From Deltaproteobacteria bacterium (GTDB lineage Bacteria > Desulfobacterota > Desulfobacteria > Desulfobacterales > JAUVGT01), in the NCBI GenBank assembly GCA_030593645.1, contig JAUVGT010000208.1, positions 1 through 8,666 on the forward strand: a stretch of 8,666 nt of DNA, in the 5' to 3' direction. Shown piece after piece: positions 1 to 7,253 of the stretch (positions are counted from its first letter, which is position 1; each line of letters begins with the position of its first letter). The notes under the pieces are model-generated. The model was not told the origin of the DNA and ran no database searches. It saw only the letters and a list, made by a program, of their open reading frames with translations. A program made the position numbers and the translations under genes.

Positions 1-937
1 CCGCACCATCCGGTTCGATGATTGAAATTTCCGGAATAAAATCCGAATCAGCGCCGATCATTATATCCGCGTCCAGTGTGCTCAAACGGGTCAGGTTATT
101 CCCATTATATTCGTAAAGACCATAAGCGCTTCCTAAATCGATCGCCAGATTACTTCCGTACCTGGCGATTCCTTCAACGGGAAATCCTTTATAGATCCGT
201 GTCCAGGTATCGGCATTATAATCGTAAGCGAAAAGTCCGTGGTCGGTGCCAAAATCGACTGCCAGTTTTCCATCGAATTCCGAAATTCTTTCGATGGCAT
301 TCCCTTTATGTATCCGTGACCAGGTGTCCGTGTTAAAATCGTAAAGATACAGGCCGAATGCTGTTCCAAAATCGACAGCCAGCATGTCACCAAACGGTAC
401 GATTTTTTCAGCATCAAGACCTTTATAAAATTTGGTCCATGTACCGCCCTGATACGCGTATAACCCCTCGTCCTTAAAATCGATGACAAGTCTTTCCCCG
501 ACATTGACCATCTCGTCCCTGGGAACACTGAACCCGTAGATACGCTCCCAGCTATCCAGATTGTAGTCATAGGTATAGATACCGAAGTTTTCAAAATCGA
601 TGGCAAGGTTACTATTGAAACGGGTTATCTTTTCGATATTTGCGCCCCTGTAAACCCTTGACCAGCTGCCGGAATCGTACACAAAAAGTCCGTAGGCTGT
701 TCCCAGATCCATGGCGATCCGGGTATTAAAGGCGCAGAGTTTCTCAGGATCGATTCCATTGTAAATCCTGATCCAATCGCCGGAGTTGCAAACATAAACA
801 CCATGCGTATTGAAATCGGCTACAAGTTTTTCCTCAGCCAAAACCAGATTGAAACTGAAAAACACCATGGATATTGAAAGAATAATACTATAAATAGTAT
901 TTTTGTTGATTCTTACCGTTCTATTGATCAAAGACAT
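1..937 (-). CDS. Secreted seven-repeat beta-propeller-like protein, N-terminal part (runs off the window)
   Basis: The frame is open from ATG 937 to the left edge, giving 312 residues with no stop; the C-terminus is missing. AGAGGG (plus-strand 943-948) sits 5 bases upstream of the ATG, which supports this start. Residues 1-34 form a signal peptide: basic start (R6, R9, K12), hydrophobic core 15-33, and a V-L-A cleavage site before E35-E36, so the protein is exported. Seven repeats follow, marked by a hydrophobic-Asp pair at D41, D77, D114, D153, D189, D228 and D267 (spacing 36-39). Each has the pattern D-[FL]-x(4)-G-[LIV]-[YF]-x-[YC]-x(2-4)-W-x-[RK]-[IVF]-[YH]; the tryptophan is lost in repeat 7 (L282). 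Seven blades of this length suggest a closed beta-propeller, an inference without a structural test. From about residue 297 the pattern stops and an acidic 'IIEPDG' linker begins, which I recall preceding further extracellular modules. The role is unknown; surface binding or adhesion is plausible. It is transcribed away from the glycan operon. Confidence 0.85.
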   Translation of the reverse strand, partial: MSLINRTVRINKNTIYSIILSISMVFFSFNLVLAEEKLVADFNTHGVYVCNSGDWIRIYNGIDPEKLCAFNTRIAMDLGTAYGLFVYDSGSWSRVYRGANIEKITRFNSNLAIDFENFGIYTYDYNLDSWERIYGFSVPRDEMVNVGERLVIDFKDEGLYAYQGGTWTKFYKGLDAEKIVPFGDMLAVDFGTAFGLYLYDFNTDTWSRIHKGNAIERISEFDGKLAVDFGTDHGLFAYDYNADTWTRIYKGFPVEGIARYGSNLAIDLGSAYGLYEYNGNNLTRLSTLDADIMIGADSDFIPEISIIEPDGA

Positions 938-1301
938 AATTTCCCTCTTAACGCAGATTATTAATTTGCACTTCAAATATCTATCCAGTAAAATCGAACA
1001 AAATCTTAAAAAAATGTCCTTTCTTTCGCGTTTCTTCCGTGTTTATCTTCAAAATATATGCGGTCTTCCTTTATGTGCTGGATAGTATATTAATTATCTA
1101 TTCGTACTACAGTATTTTCGTTCATCAATTTAACCGGCAGAGCAGGTGATTCAGTAAAACCACTTATACGTCTTTACTTCTTCAATAAAACAAAAAACAT
1201 AAATATTATTTCTAAAAAAATATTGAAAAATAAACATACAGCATGGGTTGATAAATACACACGCCCTTTAACACATTGTCAAAGAGGTGTCAACCGGTTA
1301 A
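938..1301. other. AT-rich intergenic stretch, no gene recognised
   Basis: This is the left part of the long spacer between the divergent propeller gene and the glycan operon. The short open frame on the plus strand at 903-1085 overlaps the 5' end of the propeller gene antisense and has no ribosome binding site, so it is not called. The stretch must carry the promoter of the minus-strand propeller gene, but I see no convincing -35/-10 pair or sigma-54 site. An A/T-rich run around 1200-1240 contains weak AATATT inverted repeats without a clear stem-loop and T-tract. Confidence 0.5.
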
Positions 1302-1525
1302 AAACTGACACAGCAATTCTCGGTGAACAAAGAAAACGTTTATAAACACACTTTTTAGCAGATAATTACAATTATTTTTCGCAACGTTTAAAGAAGCGTC
1401 ATTCCGGCGGCGACCGAAATCCAGATTGTTGTTTGGGGGTTCTGGATACCGGCCTTCGCCGGTATGACGTACGGAGTGTTTATGCTGATTTTTAAAACGT
1501 TCACCGAGAATTGCTGAAACTGACA
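1302..1525. mobile_element. Miniature inverted-repeat transposable element with 9 bp target duplication
   Basis: A 206 bp element (1311-1516) begins with CAGCAATTCTCGGTGAAC (1311-1328) and ends with its exact reverse complement (1499-1516), giving perfect 18 bp terminal inverted repeats. The bases immediately outside are an identical direct repeat, AAACTGACA, at 1302-1310 and 1517-1525. That is what a transposase making a 9 bp staggered cut leaves behind. A subterminal ATAAACAC (1342-1349) is mirrored by GTGTTTAT (1476-1483). The element has no transposase and is too short to encode one; the open frame across it on the minus strand (1290-1526) is an artefact of the palindrome. It would have been moved in trans. 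The 18 bp repeat and 9 bp duplication sizes fit the IS903-like branch of the IS5 family, but other families also make 9 bp duplications, so the parent is unassigned. Confidence 0.85.
1397..1469. repeat. Internal palindromic repeat of the 'GTCATTCCGGCG ... CCAG' intergenic type
   Basis: The left arm (1397-1425) and right arm (1441-1469) are 29 bases each and pair at 23 of 29 positions around a 15-base loop. The sequence resembles the widespread proteobacterial intergenic palindrome whose chance translation reads VIPAKAGIQ-like; here the minus-strand frame reads HTGEGRYPE. It lies in the centre of the miniature element, so it is either part of that element's body or an older repeat captured by it. 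As RNA it could fold into a strong hairpin in either direction. No T-tract follows, so it is not called a terminator. Confidence 0.75.
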
Positions 1526-1795
1526 TTGATGGGTATTTTTACTTAGTTTGTAATGCATTTCATAATATGGTTTGAATACATTCTTACTTTTATATTTATC
1601 CTGACAATCGTTTCAGAAATACATCATTGCCTTGTATGAAAATCGATACCGGCGCACCATTTTGTCTCTCCTGCTAAAGCACCTCTTATCCGGCGAAAAC
1701 AATTGCAGATTCATTTATACTTTAGTAAGATCTATTTTTCTAAATGAAATAAACCGTATTTACAATAAATTATAGATTTTTTAACTGGATCTTTC
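1526..1795. other. Intergenic stretch upstream of the glycan operon, no gene recognised
   Basis: No open frame of coding character is seen on either strand. The promoter of the plus-strand operon should lie here. The best match is TTGAAT near 1572 with TTTATC 17 bases further on, which agrees poorly with the -10 consensus, so I do not call it. No JUMPstart/ops element (GGCGGTAG) of the type found before many polysaccharide operons is visible. Confidence 0.5.
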
Positions 1796-1897
1796 ATGGA
1801 ATACAATGTTATGCGATTAAATGTGTGCATCACTCCACTCAGCGGCTTGGAAGATACTTTGGACCAAAAAATGAAAAAAGCAAAGGGCAGGTTGTAA
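1796..1897 (+). CDS. Possible 33-codon leader ORF overlapping the FkbM methyltransferase start
   Basis: An ATG at 1796 (with a second in-frame ATG at 1811) opens a 33-residue frame whose TAA at 1895-1897 shares one base with the ATG of the next gene (TAATG). This arrangement often gives translational coupling. The peptide reads MEYNVMRLN... and ends ...KMKKAKGRL; I do not recognise it. The ribosome binding site is weak: only a GGA about 7 bases upstream. The frame is closed by a TAA at 1766-1768, so it is not the visible tail of a longer gene. It could be a leader peptide, a decayed remnant or chance. Confidence 0.25.
   Translation: MEYNVMRLNVCITPLSGLEDTLDQKMKKAKGRL
1883..1892 (+). promoter_or_regulatory. 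Ribosome binding site deciding the FkbM methyltransferase start
   Basis: AAGGGCAGGT ends 4 bases before ATG 1897. It offers AAGGG at 9 bases and AGGT at 4 bases from the start, while the upstream GTG at 1825 has nothing comparable. This supports the shorter protein. Confidence 0.55.
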
Positions 1898-2760
1898 TGG
1901 TATTTAAGTTAAGGGAACTGGTGAAGAAAGCATACGGGTATCTACCATTCAGGATTCCTTTTCTAAATCGTATCGATCGATTTTACCGTAGTTTATACCG
2001 AAACAGGGTTGTAATTTCCGAAAGCTACGGCAGTAAGATAGAACTTCAATTGAATCAATCCATCGATTCGGCAATATATTTTGACGGGTGTTTTGAACAG
2101 GATACGGTCAACGCTGTTTTAAAATTGGTCAAACCCGGGGATACTGTTTTTGATATCGGTGCGAATGTCGGCTGTCATTCTTTATTGTTCGCGAACCTCG
2201 TGGGACCGGAAGGAAAAGTTGTTGCATTTGAACCCACAGACTGGGGTTATAAAAAACTATCAAGAAATTTTGAACTGAACAACTATAAGAATATAAAACT
2301 GGAAAAACTGGCCCTATCTGATTGTGAAGCCTTTTCTTCCGAATATAAATTCAGATCCCAGTGGTTTATCAGCGGTGCCCGGACAAAAAAAGAGAAGGGA
2401 TTCGTTAATTATATCACACTCGATAAATATGTTGAGGAACAATCCATAAATCGCATCAATTTGATTAAAATCGATGTGGACGGTTATGAATGCAAAATTA
2501 TTCGCGGAGGAAAGAATATCATAGAAAAGTTCAAACCCGTTATTATCGTTGAACTTGGAGATACATGGCTCCGTTCTGTCGGGGATTCAATTGAAAGTCT
2601 CTATTCCTGTCTGGAATCATCTTACTTGTTTTTTAATGAAATAGATTATTCTATAATTAGAGACGTTGTTGGGACCGTAAAAAAATTACCGGGAGACAGC
2701 ACAATCAATGTTATAGGTATTCCAGTTAACAGGCCTCTTCCTGCCGGGTTCAGATCATGA
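1897..2760 (+). CDS. FkbM-family SAM-dependent methyltransferase
   Basis: This 287-residue class I methyltransferase of the FkbM family typically O-methylates sugars or polyketides using S-adenosylmethionine; the acceptor here is unknown. Counted from ATG 1897, motif I is DIGANVG (86-92), the acidic motif II is FEP (111-113), and KIDVDGYE (191-198) with the following RGG and PVIIVELG strand is the usual FkbM C-terminal signature. The frame is open back to a GTG at 1825, which would add 24 residues. I prefer 1897 because AAGGGCAGG (1883-1891) lies just upstream, the GTG has no ribosome binding site, and the extra residues (HHSTQRL...) do not look like a domain. No signal peptide or membrane segment is seen, so it is probably cytoplasmic. 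It is the first sizeable gene of the operon and its TGA overlaps the next ATG, so translation is probably coupled. Methylation of a glycan residue before flipping is the contextual inference. Confidence 0.88.
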   Translation: MVFKLRELVKKAYGYLPFRIPFLNRIDRFYRSLYRNRVVISESYGSKIELQLNQSIDSAIYFDGCFEQDTVNAVLKLVKPGDTVFDIGANVGCHSLLFANLVGPEGKVVAFEPTDWGYKKLSRNFELNNYKNIKLEKLALSDCEAFSSEYKFRSQWFISGARTKKEKGFVNYITLDKYVEEQSINRINLIKIDVDGYECKIIRGGKNIIEKFKPVIIVELGDTWLRSVGDSIESLYSCLESSYLFFNEIDYSIIRDVVGTVKKLPGDSTINVIGIPVNRPLPAGFRS

Positions 2761-3680
2761 AAGTAAACTGTCCTTGCTGTTATTCTGAGAGTGTTGAAAA
2801 CCGGGGGAAAATATCTCAGAATAATGTGATTGCCGGCACAGTATTAGACATTGCGCTTCCTGAATGTAACCTATTCAAATGCGGCAGGTGCGAATTGCAA
2901 TTTAAATGGCCCACACCGGATCATGATCTGTTAATTAACTGTTATAAAAAGAGTAATTTAAATACAAATCGCTGGCAGTATCGCTTAAGCAAAAGACTCG
3001 ACTGGCAAATTTCACTTGAATGGATAAATAAAAATTTTCAAGGAGGAGATATTCTTGATATTGCCTGCTGGGATGGTAAGTTTCTTGAAAACTTAAATGG
3101 GAACTGGAAATTATCCGGCGTTGAACTCAACAGTGCAGCTGCAGATATTGCGAAAGCCAGAAAAATTAAAATTGTAGCAAACAGTGTCGCAGATATAGAA
3201 CATTTGGCAAAAAAATTTGATGTGATCACCGCTTTTGACATTATGGAACATATTGAGTCACCGCTGGAATTACTAAAAAATATGGTTAGCCTGTTAAAAA
3301 CGGGGGGACAAATAATTGTATCATCAGGAAACACTTCGTCACCAACCTGGAAATTCATGGGCAATAAATATGGATACTGCTCAATTCCCGAACATTTGTC
3401 TTTTATAAATCCGTCGTGGTGTAATTTCGCGGCTAAAAAGCTTAATCTAAAAATTGAAACCAGTGAGAAATTTTCCCGTAAAAAGACCAACAATCCCATA
3501 CGGATATTCAAAGACATTTTAATGAATATGATATATTTCATTACACCCACTACATATATGAAATATCGTAAAATAAAAAAATGGGCTGCTGGCGGAACAG
3601 ATGGCGGGAATAGTGATAATTACCCACCTTCCTGGGAAACCGGGCGGGATCATATTCTGGTGATTTTTCGAAAACAGTGA
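2757..3680 (+). CDS. Zinc-ribbon class I SAM-dependent methyltransferase
   Basis: The protein has 307 residues. The N-terminus carries CxxC pairs C5/C8 and C42/C45, a zinc-ribbon layout seen before many sugar or glycan methyltransferase domains. The Rossmann methyltransferase core follows: motif I ILDIACWDGKF (99-109), acidic motif GVELN (121-125), and FDVITAFDIMEHI (154-166) with the E-H pair typical of the Methyltransf_11/23-like group. A later KTGGQIIVSS strand and a PEHLSF segment also fit. Motif I is unusual because ACWDG replaces the usual GCGxG glycine pattern, while the final D-G is kept. Translation starts inside the end of the previous gene (ATGA overlap), so the two methyltransferases are probably made together. 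The likely role is methylation, or methyl-dependent remodelling, of a sugar residue in the glycan built by this operon; the exact position cannot be read from sequence. Confidence 0.85.
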   Translation: MKVNCPCCYSESVENRGKISQNNVIAGTVLDIALPECNLFKCGRCELQFKWPTPDHDLLINCYKKSNLNTNRWQYRLSKRLDWQISLEWINKNFQGGDILDIACWDGKFLENLNGNWKLSGVELNSAAADIAKARKIKIVANSVADIEHLAKKFDVITAFDIMEHIESPLELLKNMVSLLKTGGQIIVSSGNTSSPTWKFMGNKYGYCSIPEHLSFINPSWCNFAAKKLNLKIETSEKFSRKKTNNPIRIFKDILMNMIYFITPTTYMKYRKIKKWAAGGTDGGNSDNYPPSWETGRDHILVIFRKQ

Positions 3681-3686
3681 TCATAT

Positions 3687-5186
3687 ATGCAGAAAAAACG
3701 AGTTGTAATCAATGCAATCATGTCTATCACACAAATTGTGTCCATCACAGCAATTTTGTTTATACTGTACCGTTTTTTATTAAACACACTGGGAATTGAA
3801 AAGCTTGGAATCTGGTCATTGGTTCTGGCTTCTACATCTGTGACCCAGATTGCAAGTTTCGGCCTTTCAGGAAGTGTAGTAAAATTTGTGGCGAAATATA
3901 TAGCCAGAGGTGAAGATAAAAAGGTATCCGGAGTAATCCAGACAGCCGCGATATCCGCTGGAGTATTAATGGGAATTGTATTACTCGCTTTATATCCTCT
4001 TATAAAGTGGCTTCTGGGTCTTGTGATAACCGATAACTCAATATCGCTCGCTGTGTCTATATTACCCCATGCACTTGTATCCTTGTGGTTTATGGTTGTT
4101 ACGGGAATATTTCAAGCGGGTCTTGACGGATATCAGCGTATCGATTTAAGAAGTTTACTATTAATTTCAGGAGCTTTTTTGCACCTGCTGCTATGTTATC
4201 TGTTAGCCTCGAGATATGGCTTGATCGGGGTTGCATGGGCAAGAATAATTCAGAATTGTACTATTTTTCTGTGCAGCTGGATCTGCCTGAGAAAGTACCT
4301 GCCGCTACTGCCGGTTTTCCCTTATCGCTTTAATAAGAGGATATTCAGAGAAATCATTGTATACGGCGTCAATTTCCAGGTTGTTTCGATCGCGACCATG
4401 TTGTGCGATCCTGTAACAAAGGCTTTATTAAGTAAGTTTGGCGGGTTATCCATGGTTGGATATTATGAGCTTGCAAATAAAATGGTCCAGCAGATTCGTT
4501 CCGTAATCATTTCGGCCAATCAGGTCCTGGTACCTGCTATTGCGGATCTAAAAGAAAAAGATCCTTCCAGGATAAAATCGATATACCTTATATCCTATGA
4601 ACTTATTTTTTTTCTCTCACTGCCTATCTACTCCACCATTGTCATATTTATACCGACAGTGTCCATTTTGTGGATCGGACATTATGAAAATATATTCGTG
4701 ATTTTTAGCTTACTGTTATCAGCAGGCTGGTTCTTCAATACACTTGCAGGACCCGCCTATTTCATGAACCTGGGTACAGGTTATCTCCGCTGGAATGTCA
4801 CTGCACACATTATTATTGCATTTCTCAACACTTGTCTCGGCTATATAGCAGGCACACTTTTGGGAGGAAAAGGAGTGGTATACGTGTGGGTTTTTTCACT
4901 GGCTTTTGGGAGCAGTTTAATCTACCTGTCCTATCATAAAAAATATCAAATCCCGCTGGCAAAACTGCTTCCGCGGTCCAACCGGATCATGATCGCAGTA
5001 TCTGCAGCAGCTGTTGTACTTACTTTAATTATTAATCTATATTTAGGTTATCTCCCGGACAGTATGCTGCAGATACTTTTGCTGCCTTTATTTCTGTCAG
5101 CAGTTATTTTTGCTTCATTCTGGTTTCACCCGATGAGGAAGCGTCTCCAGGGCTTGATAACCTCTGAGTTAAACATAGGAAAATAA
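3687..5186 (+). CDS. Polysaccharide flippase of the Wzx/MOP type
   Basis: This 499-residue integral membrane protein has the length and hydrophobic periodicity of Wzx-like lipid-linked oligosaccharide flippases of the MATE/MOP superfamily. It starts with a long helix (about 8-34) after a short basic end (QKKR), followed by many further segments, for example about 42-66 and 88-112, with a strongly hydrophobic C-terminal third (about 12-14 segments in all). The NxMSITQ..T.. start, the G-x-x-G-I-W-S-L segment and the KYIARGEDKKV loop match the usual flippase pattern. It would turn undecaprenyl-linked glycan units from the cytoplasmic to the periplasmic face of the inner membrane. It begins 6 bases after the preceding stop with no strong ribosome binding site of its own, so it probably depends on coupling. 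No Wzy polymerase is visible beside it, so it may serve a short oligosaccharide or a cluster whose other genes lie elsewhere. Confidence 0.88.
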   Translation: MQKKRVVINAIMSITQIVSITAILFILYRFLLNTLGIEKLGIWSLVLASTSVTQIASFGLSGSVVKFVAKYIARGEDKKVSGVIQTAAISAGVLMGIVLLALYPLIKWLLGLVITDNSISLAVSILPHALVSLWFMVVTGIFQAGLDGYQRIDLRSLLLISGAFLHLLLCYLLASRYGLIGVAWARIIQNCTIFLCSWICLRKYLPLLPVFPYRFNKRIFREIIVYGVNFQVVSIATMLCDPVTKALLSKFGGLSMVGYYELANKMVQQIRSVIISANQVLVPAIADLKEKDPSRIKSIYLISYELIFFLSLPIYSTIVIFIPTVSILWIGHYENIFVIFSLLLSAGWFFNTLAGPAYFMNLGTGYLRWNVTAHIIIAFLNTCLGYIAGTLLGGKGVVYVWVFSLAFGSSLIYLSYHKKYQIPLAKLLPRSNRIMIAVSAAAVVLTLIINLYLGYLPDSMLQILLLPLFLSAVIFASFWFHPMRKRLQGLITSELNIGK

Positions 5187-5189
5187 AAG

Positions 5190-6104
5190 TTGAGGAAATT
5201 TACTTCAAAGCAAATTAAAAAATTTATCGGCACCCCGCTTTTCAGCGGAAGTCATATCACTGGCCGGACTATTAATCGACCGAAAATTTCCATTATTACA
5301 CCTTCTTATAATCAAAGCCGCTTTTTGGAGAAAACAATACTAAGCGTACTTAATCAGCTATATGATAATCTGGAATACATTATCATTGATGGCGCTTCCA
5401 CGGATAATTCGGTTAAAATAATAGAAAAATACTCAGATTATCTTTCATATTGGGAAAGTAAACCGGACAGGGGACAAACCCACGCGATAAACAAAGGATT
5501 ATCACGATCCACCGGTGATATCCTGGCTTACATCAATTCAGACGATATCTATTTACCCGGCACATTCGATATTATCGCAAAGTACTATATGGAGCATGCT
5601 GAATGTAAAATCTCCACTGGCAATGACTACCTAATTAATGAAAAAGATAACATTATATATTATTGTAAAAATCGATATTACAAAAGGAATGAACTGGAAA
5701 TCGGGGTAAACCGCATCAGACAGCATACTGTTTTCTGGCGGCGCGAAGTACAGGAAAAAATTGGTTTATTTAATGAAGATCTTAACTGGTCCATGGATTT
5801 TGATTATTGGATTCGTTCGAGCAAATTTTTCCGGTTTTACCATTTTAATTTACCGATAGCATGCTACAGGCATCATACCCAAACAAAATCTGATAATAAA
5901 GTGCGGATAGATGGGAGAATGGAAAAAAAGAAGTGCTTGGAAAGCGCTGGCTTCATTCAACCTAAAAGAATGATTTTTAAGCGATTACTGCTTACCGCAA
6001 AATTACGTATCATGAATTGGATATCAATAATAAGGTCAGGATATATTTTTGTTCATCTCACTGATAAATTGAAAAAAATATTTGCCATCGGTTTGTTTAT
6101 ATAA
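5190..6104 (+). CDS. Family 2 glycosyltransferase
   Basis: This 304-residue GT-A fold transferase would move a sugar from a nucleotide-sugar donor onto the growing glycan at the cytoplasmic face. Visible motifs: the first strand KISIITPSYNQ (32-42), IIIDGASTDNS (64-74), the KPDRGQTHAINKG stretch (91-103), and the metal-binding S-D-D triad (117-119) in AYINSDD. Further along are the acceptor-side acidic segment WSMDFDYWIR and a basic C-terminal tail, possibly membrane-associated. The start is TTG at 5190: AGGA lies at 5177-5180, nine bases upstream, and the next in-frame ATG comes only after the catalytic region, so an ATG start would destroy the domain. The gene follows the flippase stop by 3 bases, so it belongs to the same operon. 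The transferred sugar and linkage cannot be predicted. Confidence 0.88.
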   Translation: MRKFTSKQIKKFIGTPLFSGSHITGRTINRPKISIITPSYNQSRFLEKTILSVLNQLYDNLEYIIIDGASTDNSVKIIEKYSDYLSYWESKPDRGQTHAINKGLSRSTGDILAYINSDDIYLPGTFDIIAKYYMEHAECKISTGNDYLINEKDNIIYYCKNRYYKRNELEIGVNRIRQHTVFWRREVQEKIGLFNEDLNWSMDFDYWIRSSKFFRFYHFNLPIACYRHHTQTKSDNKVRIDGRMEKKKCLESAGFIQPKRMIFKRLLLTAKLRIMNWISIIRSGYIFVHLTDKLKKIFAIGLFI

Positions 6105-6154
6105 AAACATAGATGCTGAAACCATATATTGGCAATACTAATGACAAATTCAAT

Positions 6155-6160
6155 AAGGGG
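6155..6160 (+). promoter_or_regulatory. Ribosome binding site of the sulfotransferase gene
   Basis: AAGGGG ends 6 bases before ATG 6167, the clearest ribosome binding site in the operon. An ATG at 6163 also lies close but is followed by a stop after two codons, so 6167 is the start. Confidence 0.65.
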
Positions 6161-6166
6161 TAATGT

Positions 6167-7171
6167 ATGAGTAAAAGCCGTGAACATGGATTCATAGGAC
6201 CGCTTTTTATAGTTGGTATGCCGAGAAGTGGAACAAAATTACTGCGGAGTTTACTAAACCAACACCCCAAAATAAAGATAGCTGGCAATGAAACAGAATT
6301 CTTACCCCATATAGTAGAGAACTGGAGCCATTTTGGTGATTTATCAGAATATCCAAAATTTTTATTGTTTTATAATAAAATAATAAAATACCGCTATTTC
6401 ATTAACAGAGAAAAAGAGCATGGTCAACTTATCGATAAAAACGCCTGGTTTAAGTCATGCAGAGCATATACTCCCGAGGGAGTATTTGAAGCACTGATAA
6501 GGAATGACACCGCTTGTGACTATGATAGTCAAGTGATATGGGGAGATAAATCTCCATCTTACATAAAACATATAACACTTCTTAAAGAATTATTCCCTAA
6601 AGCCCGCATTATACATATAATAAGAGATGTTCGCGATTACTGCCTTTCAATTAATAAAGCATGGGGAAAGAATATGAAAAGGGCGGCTCAGAGATGGGTT
6701 CAAAATATTGAAAAGGCGAGAAGTGATTCTGCTCCATTAAAAAACGATTACCTTGAAGTAAAATATGAAGAATTACTGGAGAACCCGAAAGTCGTTTTAA
6801 TTAAAATTTGCTATTTTCTTGAGCAGAATTATGTTGACAGGATGATTAAATTGAAAGTTCCGGCAGAACATGTCGGTGATGCAAAGGGGAAAACCACCAT
6901 AGTAAGAGAAAACAAGGAAAAATATCTATACCTAATGAAACCATCTGTAAAAAATAGAATAGAATCAATTGCCGCCTCTGTTCTCAAGGCAAGCGGATAC
7001 CCTGTTGATTACTCAGGGCGGATTCACAGGTTATCCTCATGCAGTATGTTGTTCTATCAGATACTTGATGGAATCAACCTTGTTAAGGCAGCGGCTGCCG
7101 GTGATGATTTTGTTAGAGAAATAAAATCAGACATCAGACGTTTTATACACTTAACCAAATTTCACTTATAA
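6167..7171 (+). CDS. PAPS-dependent sulfotransferase
   Basis: This 334-residue protein of the sulfotransferase superfamily (Sulfotransfer_3-like) transfers a sulfuryl group from 3'-phosphoadenosine-5'-phosphosulfate to a hydroxyl or amino group. The 5'-phosphosulfate loop is FIVGMPRSGTKLL (14-26), with K24 in the P-loop-like turn. WGDKSPSYI (125-133) matches the conserved GEKTPxY region, and the 3'-phosphate binding segment is IIHIIRDVRDYCLSI (148-162) with R153 and S161. YLEVKYEELLENP is the usual downstream helix signature. No signal peptide or membrane helix is seen, so it probably acts in the cytoplasm. It follows the glycosyltransferase by 62 bases on the same strand, making it the probable last gene of the operon. 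Sulfation of the same surface glycan is the contextual inference; a lipid or small-molecule acceptor is possible. No PAPS synthesis genes are in the window. Confidence 0.85.
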   Translation: MSKSREHGFIGPLFIVGMPRSGTKLLRSLLNQHPKIKIAGNETEFLPHIVENWSHFGDLSEYPKFLLFYNKIIKYRYFINREKEHGQLIDKNAWFKSCRAYTPEGVFEALIRNDTACDYDSQVIWGDKSPSYIKHITLLKELFPKARIIHIIRDVRDYCLSINKAWGKNMKRAAQRWVQNIEKARSDSAPLKNDYLEVKYEELLENPKVVLIKICYFLEQNYVDRMIKLKVPAEHVGDAKGKTTIVRENKEKYLYLMKPSVKNRIESIAASVLKASGYPVDYSGRIHRLSSCSMLFYQILDGINLVKAAAAGDDFVREIKSDIRRFIHLTKFHL

Positions 7172-7253
7172 AAACTGAAAAAGGAATAGTATAACAATTA
7201 TTATATAAAATCGCAAAGAGGGTGACAGGATATTATTTGTTTTTCTTTACAGT

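Noticed and set aside
133..606. Minus-strand open frame of 157 codons
   Set aside because: It is a different frame of the same strand as the propeller gene. Its apparent repetition is the shadow of that gene's repeats, and it has no start signal.
1397..1469. CRISPR-like repeat
   Set aside because: There is a single palindrome with no repeat-spacer periodicity and no cas gene in the window.
1290..1526. Minus-strand open frame of 78 codons with a 'HTGEGRYPE' stretch
   Set aside because: It lies over the miniature element and its internal palindrome. The peptide is the well-known chance translation of that type of repeat.
1571..1599. TTGAAT and TTTATC, 17 bases apart, as an operon promoter
   Set aside because: The spacing is right, but the -10 match is poor, and such pairs are expected by chance in DNA this AT-rich.
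3038..3550. Minus-strand open frame of 170 codons
   Set aside because: It is entirely antisense to the zinc-ribbon methyltransferase, which has all its motifs intact, so this is a shadow frame.
7172..7253. Possible bidirectional terminator between the convergent genes
   Set aside because: The spacer is AT-rich but I found no stem-loop with an adjacent T-tract on either strand.
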